Of a DNA stretch of 8,045 nucleotides, positions 6,129 to 8,045 are shown in pieces. Location of the stretch: NCBI GenBank assembly GCA_036010965.1, contig DASCMO010000100.1, positions 1 through 8,045 of the forward strand, given 5' to 3'. This DNA is from GCA-2686265 sp036010965. Lineage in GTDB: Bacteria; Planctomycetota; UBA1135; GCA-002686595. The first letter of the stretch is position 1; each line of letters opens with the position of its first letter. Below the pieces are notes generated by a model. It was not told where the DNA came from. It was given only the letters and a program-made list of their open reading frames with translations, and did not search any database. The position numbers and the translations under genes are program-made.

Positions 6129-8045
6129 CTACTCCGCGCAGGTGAAGCGCCAGACGCCGCCTCGGCGGGTGCCGCTCGGCCCCACCTCGTCCACGCGCCA
6201 GAAGTACGTCTGCCCGGGCACCAGTTGCGGGGGCATCCAGACCGTCGCGGCCTGCCCGCCCTGGAAGGCGAGGGGCAGCTCGGTGCCGAAGTAGACGTCG
6301 TGCGAGTGGGCACCCTCGCCGGCGATCCAGGAGAGACCGGCACCGGGAGGTAGATCGACACCCGTCGCGAGATGCGAAGGGACCCGCGCCCGCGCCGTGT
6401 CAGGCAGACTGCCGCGCTCGGTGTCGAAGCGCCACTCATCCCCGATCGTGACCCCGGCCGGGTCGATGGTGTCCACGCGCCAGACGTAGGGCACACCGGC
6501 CTCCATGGTCGCGATGGCCTGGGAGTCGACGCTGCCCCGCAGGTTCGAGACCAGGAGCTCCAGCTCCCCCTCGGGCCCGAACCACAGGTTCTGGTGAGAG
6601 ATGCCGCCGGGAGGGCTCCAGGCCAGGTCCGCCTCGAGCTCGACCGCCGACTGACGGTCGAAGGGCGAGGGGTCGCTGCACAGGCCAGGCCCACCCGCGC
6701 CCCCCGCCTCGGTGGTGAAGCTCCAGGTGTCCGATGAGGTACTGCCATTGGCGTTGGTGCCGACTACGCGCCAGAAGAACGTCGTCGATGCTGCCAGAGT
6801 GCCGGCGTTGAAGCGTCCCACCATGGTGCCCAGGTCCTTGAAGGGCACGAGTGCGTCCGGATCAGTCCCCAACCAGATGACCTGGCTCGAGGCGGCCGTC
6901 GAGGGAGTCCAGAGCGGGTCGATGGTGCGCGATACGCCCACGGCGCCGTTGAGCGGCACGGGGTCCTTCGCCCTCAAGGGCGTGCTCTCCGGGCCGGTGG
7001 TCGAGCCGAAGGCCAGGGCGTGATCGGCCTCGCCCCCCCACCACTGCGTGAGGCTCGCGCGCAGCTCGCGCAGGGTGTTCTGAGACGCGGGATCGCCGCT
7101 CAGGTCCTGCTCTTCCCAGGGATCGAGGCGCATCGCGTAGAGCTCCTCCACGTGCCCCAGCTCGTCCACGACGTACTTGCCCGTGCGCGTGCGGATCATG
7201 CGCGCACGCATGATCGTGGGCAGGTCCGCGTGCCCGAACTCGCTGAAGACCTCGTCACGCCACTGAGAAGGGGGCAGCGCGTCCACCATCAGATCCAGCA
7301 GACTCTCACCATCGAGGCGCTCGCGCAGGCCTTCGGAGGCCGGCAGGGCGGCCATCTCCAGGACGGTGGGCAACAGATCGACGTTGCTGGTGAGCTGTTC
7401 GATCAACCTGCCCGCGGGCAGGACCCCCGGCAGACGCGCGATCAGGGGCACGCGCGTCAAGGCGTCGGCCATCCCGGCGCCCTTGTTCCAGGTGGCCATC
7501 TCGCCCGACATCTCGCCGTGGTCGGAGGTGAACAGGACCAGAGTGCTCTCGGCCAGCCCGAGCTCCTCGAGGCGCTGCAACACGCGCCCGATGTTGTAGT
7601 CGACCTGGGAGATCAAGCCGTAGTAGCAGGCCAGGACCTCACGCCAGTCAGCCTCGCTCATGGAGGCGTATTGCGCCTGTCGGTTGGCCAGGCGCGGGGT
7701 CGTCGCGCGCTTGTCGTGGTTCGGCGGGAGGTCCAGGTCCTCCGAGGGCTGGTAGAGATGCGCCCAGTCGTGGGGGTCGGCGGGACCGCTGGGAAGGAGC
7801 GGACCGTGTGGACCGTAGAACGAGAACCAGCACAGGAATGGCCGCCCGTCTCCATCGGGACCCGCGCGCCGTTCGAGGAACTCGATCGTGCGCTCGGCGT
7901 AGTACCCGGCGGGATGGAACGCGTTCTCGTTGTGAGTGAAGCCGGTGAAGTACAGGTCGGCGGGCAGCCCCTCAACCCCGGTCCAGTTGCCCGGTGCCGT
8001 GTGCAGCGGCCGAGCGTGATCCTGGCAGTGGCGCTGATAGTCGGT
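6129..8045 (-). CDS. Sulfatase with three C-terminal Fn3-like modules, N-terminus beyond window edge
   Basis: Seen: 638 residues, open from base 8045 to a TAG at 6129-6131; the real start lies off the right edge. Numbering is from the first visible codon. The sulfatase core has FYGPHGPLLP (77-85, with the His of the PHxP motif), the DYNIGRVLQRLEELGL helix typical of the family, the metal-binding SDHGE (174-178), WNKG with catalytic-type K188, RVPLIARLPG, NVDLLPTVLE, and the C-terminal LYAMRLDPWEEQDL strand. The Cys/Ser-x-Pro-x-Arg formylglycine site must lie in the missing part. After about residue 360 come three Fn3-like modules and then the stop; no sorting signal is visible. Known: such enzymes hydrolyse sulfate esters of polysaccharides outside the cytoplasm or in the periplasm. 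The convergent kinase gene ends 57 nt away, and that gap shows no clear terminator. Substrate unknown. Very confident of the family. Confidence 0.95.
   Translation of the reverse strand, partial: TDYQRHCQDHARPLHTAPGNWTGVEGLPADLYFTGFTHNENAFHPAGYYAERTIEFLERRAGPDGDGRPFLCWFSFYGPHGPLLPSGPADPHDWAHLYQPSEDLDLPPNHDKRATTPRLANRQAQYASMSEADWREVLACYYGLISQVDYNIGRVLQRLEELGLAESTLVLFTSDHGEMSGEMATWNKGAGMADALTRVPLIARLPGVLPAGRLIEQLTSNVDLLPTVLEMAALPASEGLRERLDGESLLDLMVDALPPSQWRDEVFSEFGHADLPTIMRARMIRTRTGKYVVDELGHVEELYAMRLDPWEEQDLSGDPASQNTLRELRASLTQWWGGEADHALAFGSTTGPESTPLRAKDPVPLNGAVGVSRTIDPLWTPSTAASSQVIWLGTDPDALVPFKDLGTMVGRFNAGTLAASTTFFWRVVGTNANGSTSSDTWSFTTEAGGAGGPGLCSDPSPFDRQSAVELEADLAWSPPGGISHQNLWFGPEGELELLVSNLRGSVDSQAIATMEAGVPYVWRVDTIDPAGVTIGDEWRFDTERGSLPDTARARVPSHLATGVDLPPGAGLSWIAGEGAHSHDVYFGTELPLAFQGGQAATVWMPPQLVPGQTYFWRVDEVGPSGTRRGGVWRFTCAE
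6138..6968 (-). repeat. Three tandem Fn3-like modules in the sulfatase C-terminus
   Basis: Protein-level repeats of about 85-90 residues at roughly 6968-6711, 6683-6417 and 6392-6138. Each carries an early W (W-T-P, W-S-P, L-S-W), a mid-module WLG/WFG/YFG turn, a WRV strand (FFWRV, YVWRVD, YFWRVDEVG) and a closing W-x-F (DTWSFTT, DEWRFDT, GVWRFTC). The spacers are Gly/Pro-rich. Cysteines stand at the start of module 2 and at the end of module 3. The copies are diverged, with no obvious DNA-level identity, so they are old duplications. Modules of this WRVDEV...W-x-FTT type are frequent in secreted planctomycete proteins, from recalled knowledge. Likely roles are spacing, glycan contact or cell-surface association. 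Confidence 0.8.

Noticed and set aside
1..8045. tRNA, rRNA, CRISPR array, transposase or direct terminal repeats
   Set aside because: No cloverleaf-like sequence, regularly spaced repeat, transposase motif or matching terminal repeat was seen when reading both strands. A covariance-model search was not possible.

Overview
The window is GC-rich throughout and densely coding on both strands. Three things together suggest a didermic bacterium, most likely a high-GC member of the Planctomycetota or a relative: an ECF-type sigma factor gene followed directly by a multi-membrane Ser/Thr protein kinase, a secreted-type sulfatase carrying tandem Fn3-like modules, and an outer-membrane beta-barrel with a signal peptide. 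The phylum is an inference from gene content; no rRNA or other marker gene is present.

Layout. Bases 1-2951 hold three minus-strand genes. Read in transcription order they are a membrane-anchored coiled-coil protein (2951-2007), a small two-helix membrane protein with a bacterial PH domain (1787-1206), and a porin-like outer-membrane barrel (1135 leftwards, cut by the window edge probably at or near its last codons). Bases 2952-3176 are a 225-nt divergent regulatory region with several inverted repeats. Bases 3177-6071 hold a plus-strand pair, 39 nt apart: an ECF sigma factor with a C-terminal extension and a 701-residue Ser/Thr kinase. Bases 6129-8045 hold, on the minus strand and convergent with the kinase, a sulfatase fused to three Fn3-like modules; its N-terminus lies beyond the right edge.

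How it may work together. The kinase has membrane segments on both sides of its catalytic domain and a C-terminal domain that should lie outside the cytoplasm, so it could sense an envelope signal and act on the adjacent sigma factor or its regulon. No anti-sigma gene is visible beside the sigma gene. The divergent coiled-coil, PH-domain and barrel genes all encode envelope proteins, so a local envelope-homeostasis regulon is a reasonable but untested hypothesis. The sulfatase probably belongs to a separate polysaccharide-degradation function.

Several very long open frames lie opposite or out of frame with these genes. They are treated as by-products of high GC content. No RNA genes, CRISPR arrays, insertion sequences or attachment sites were seen.
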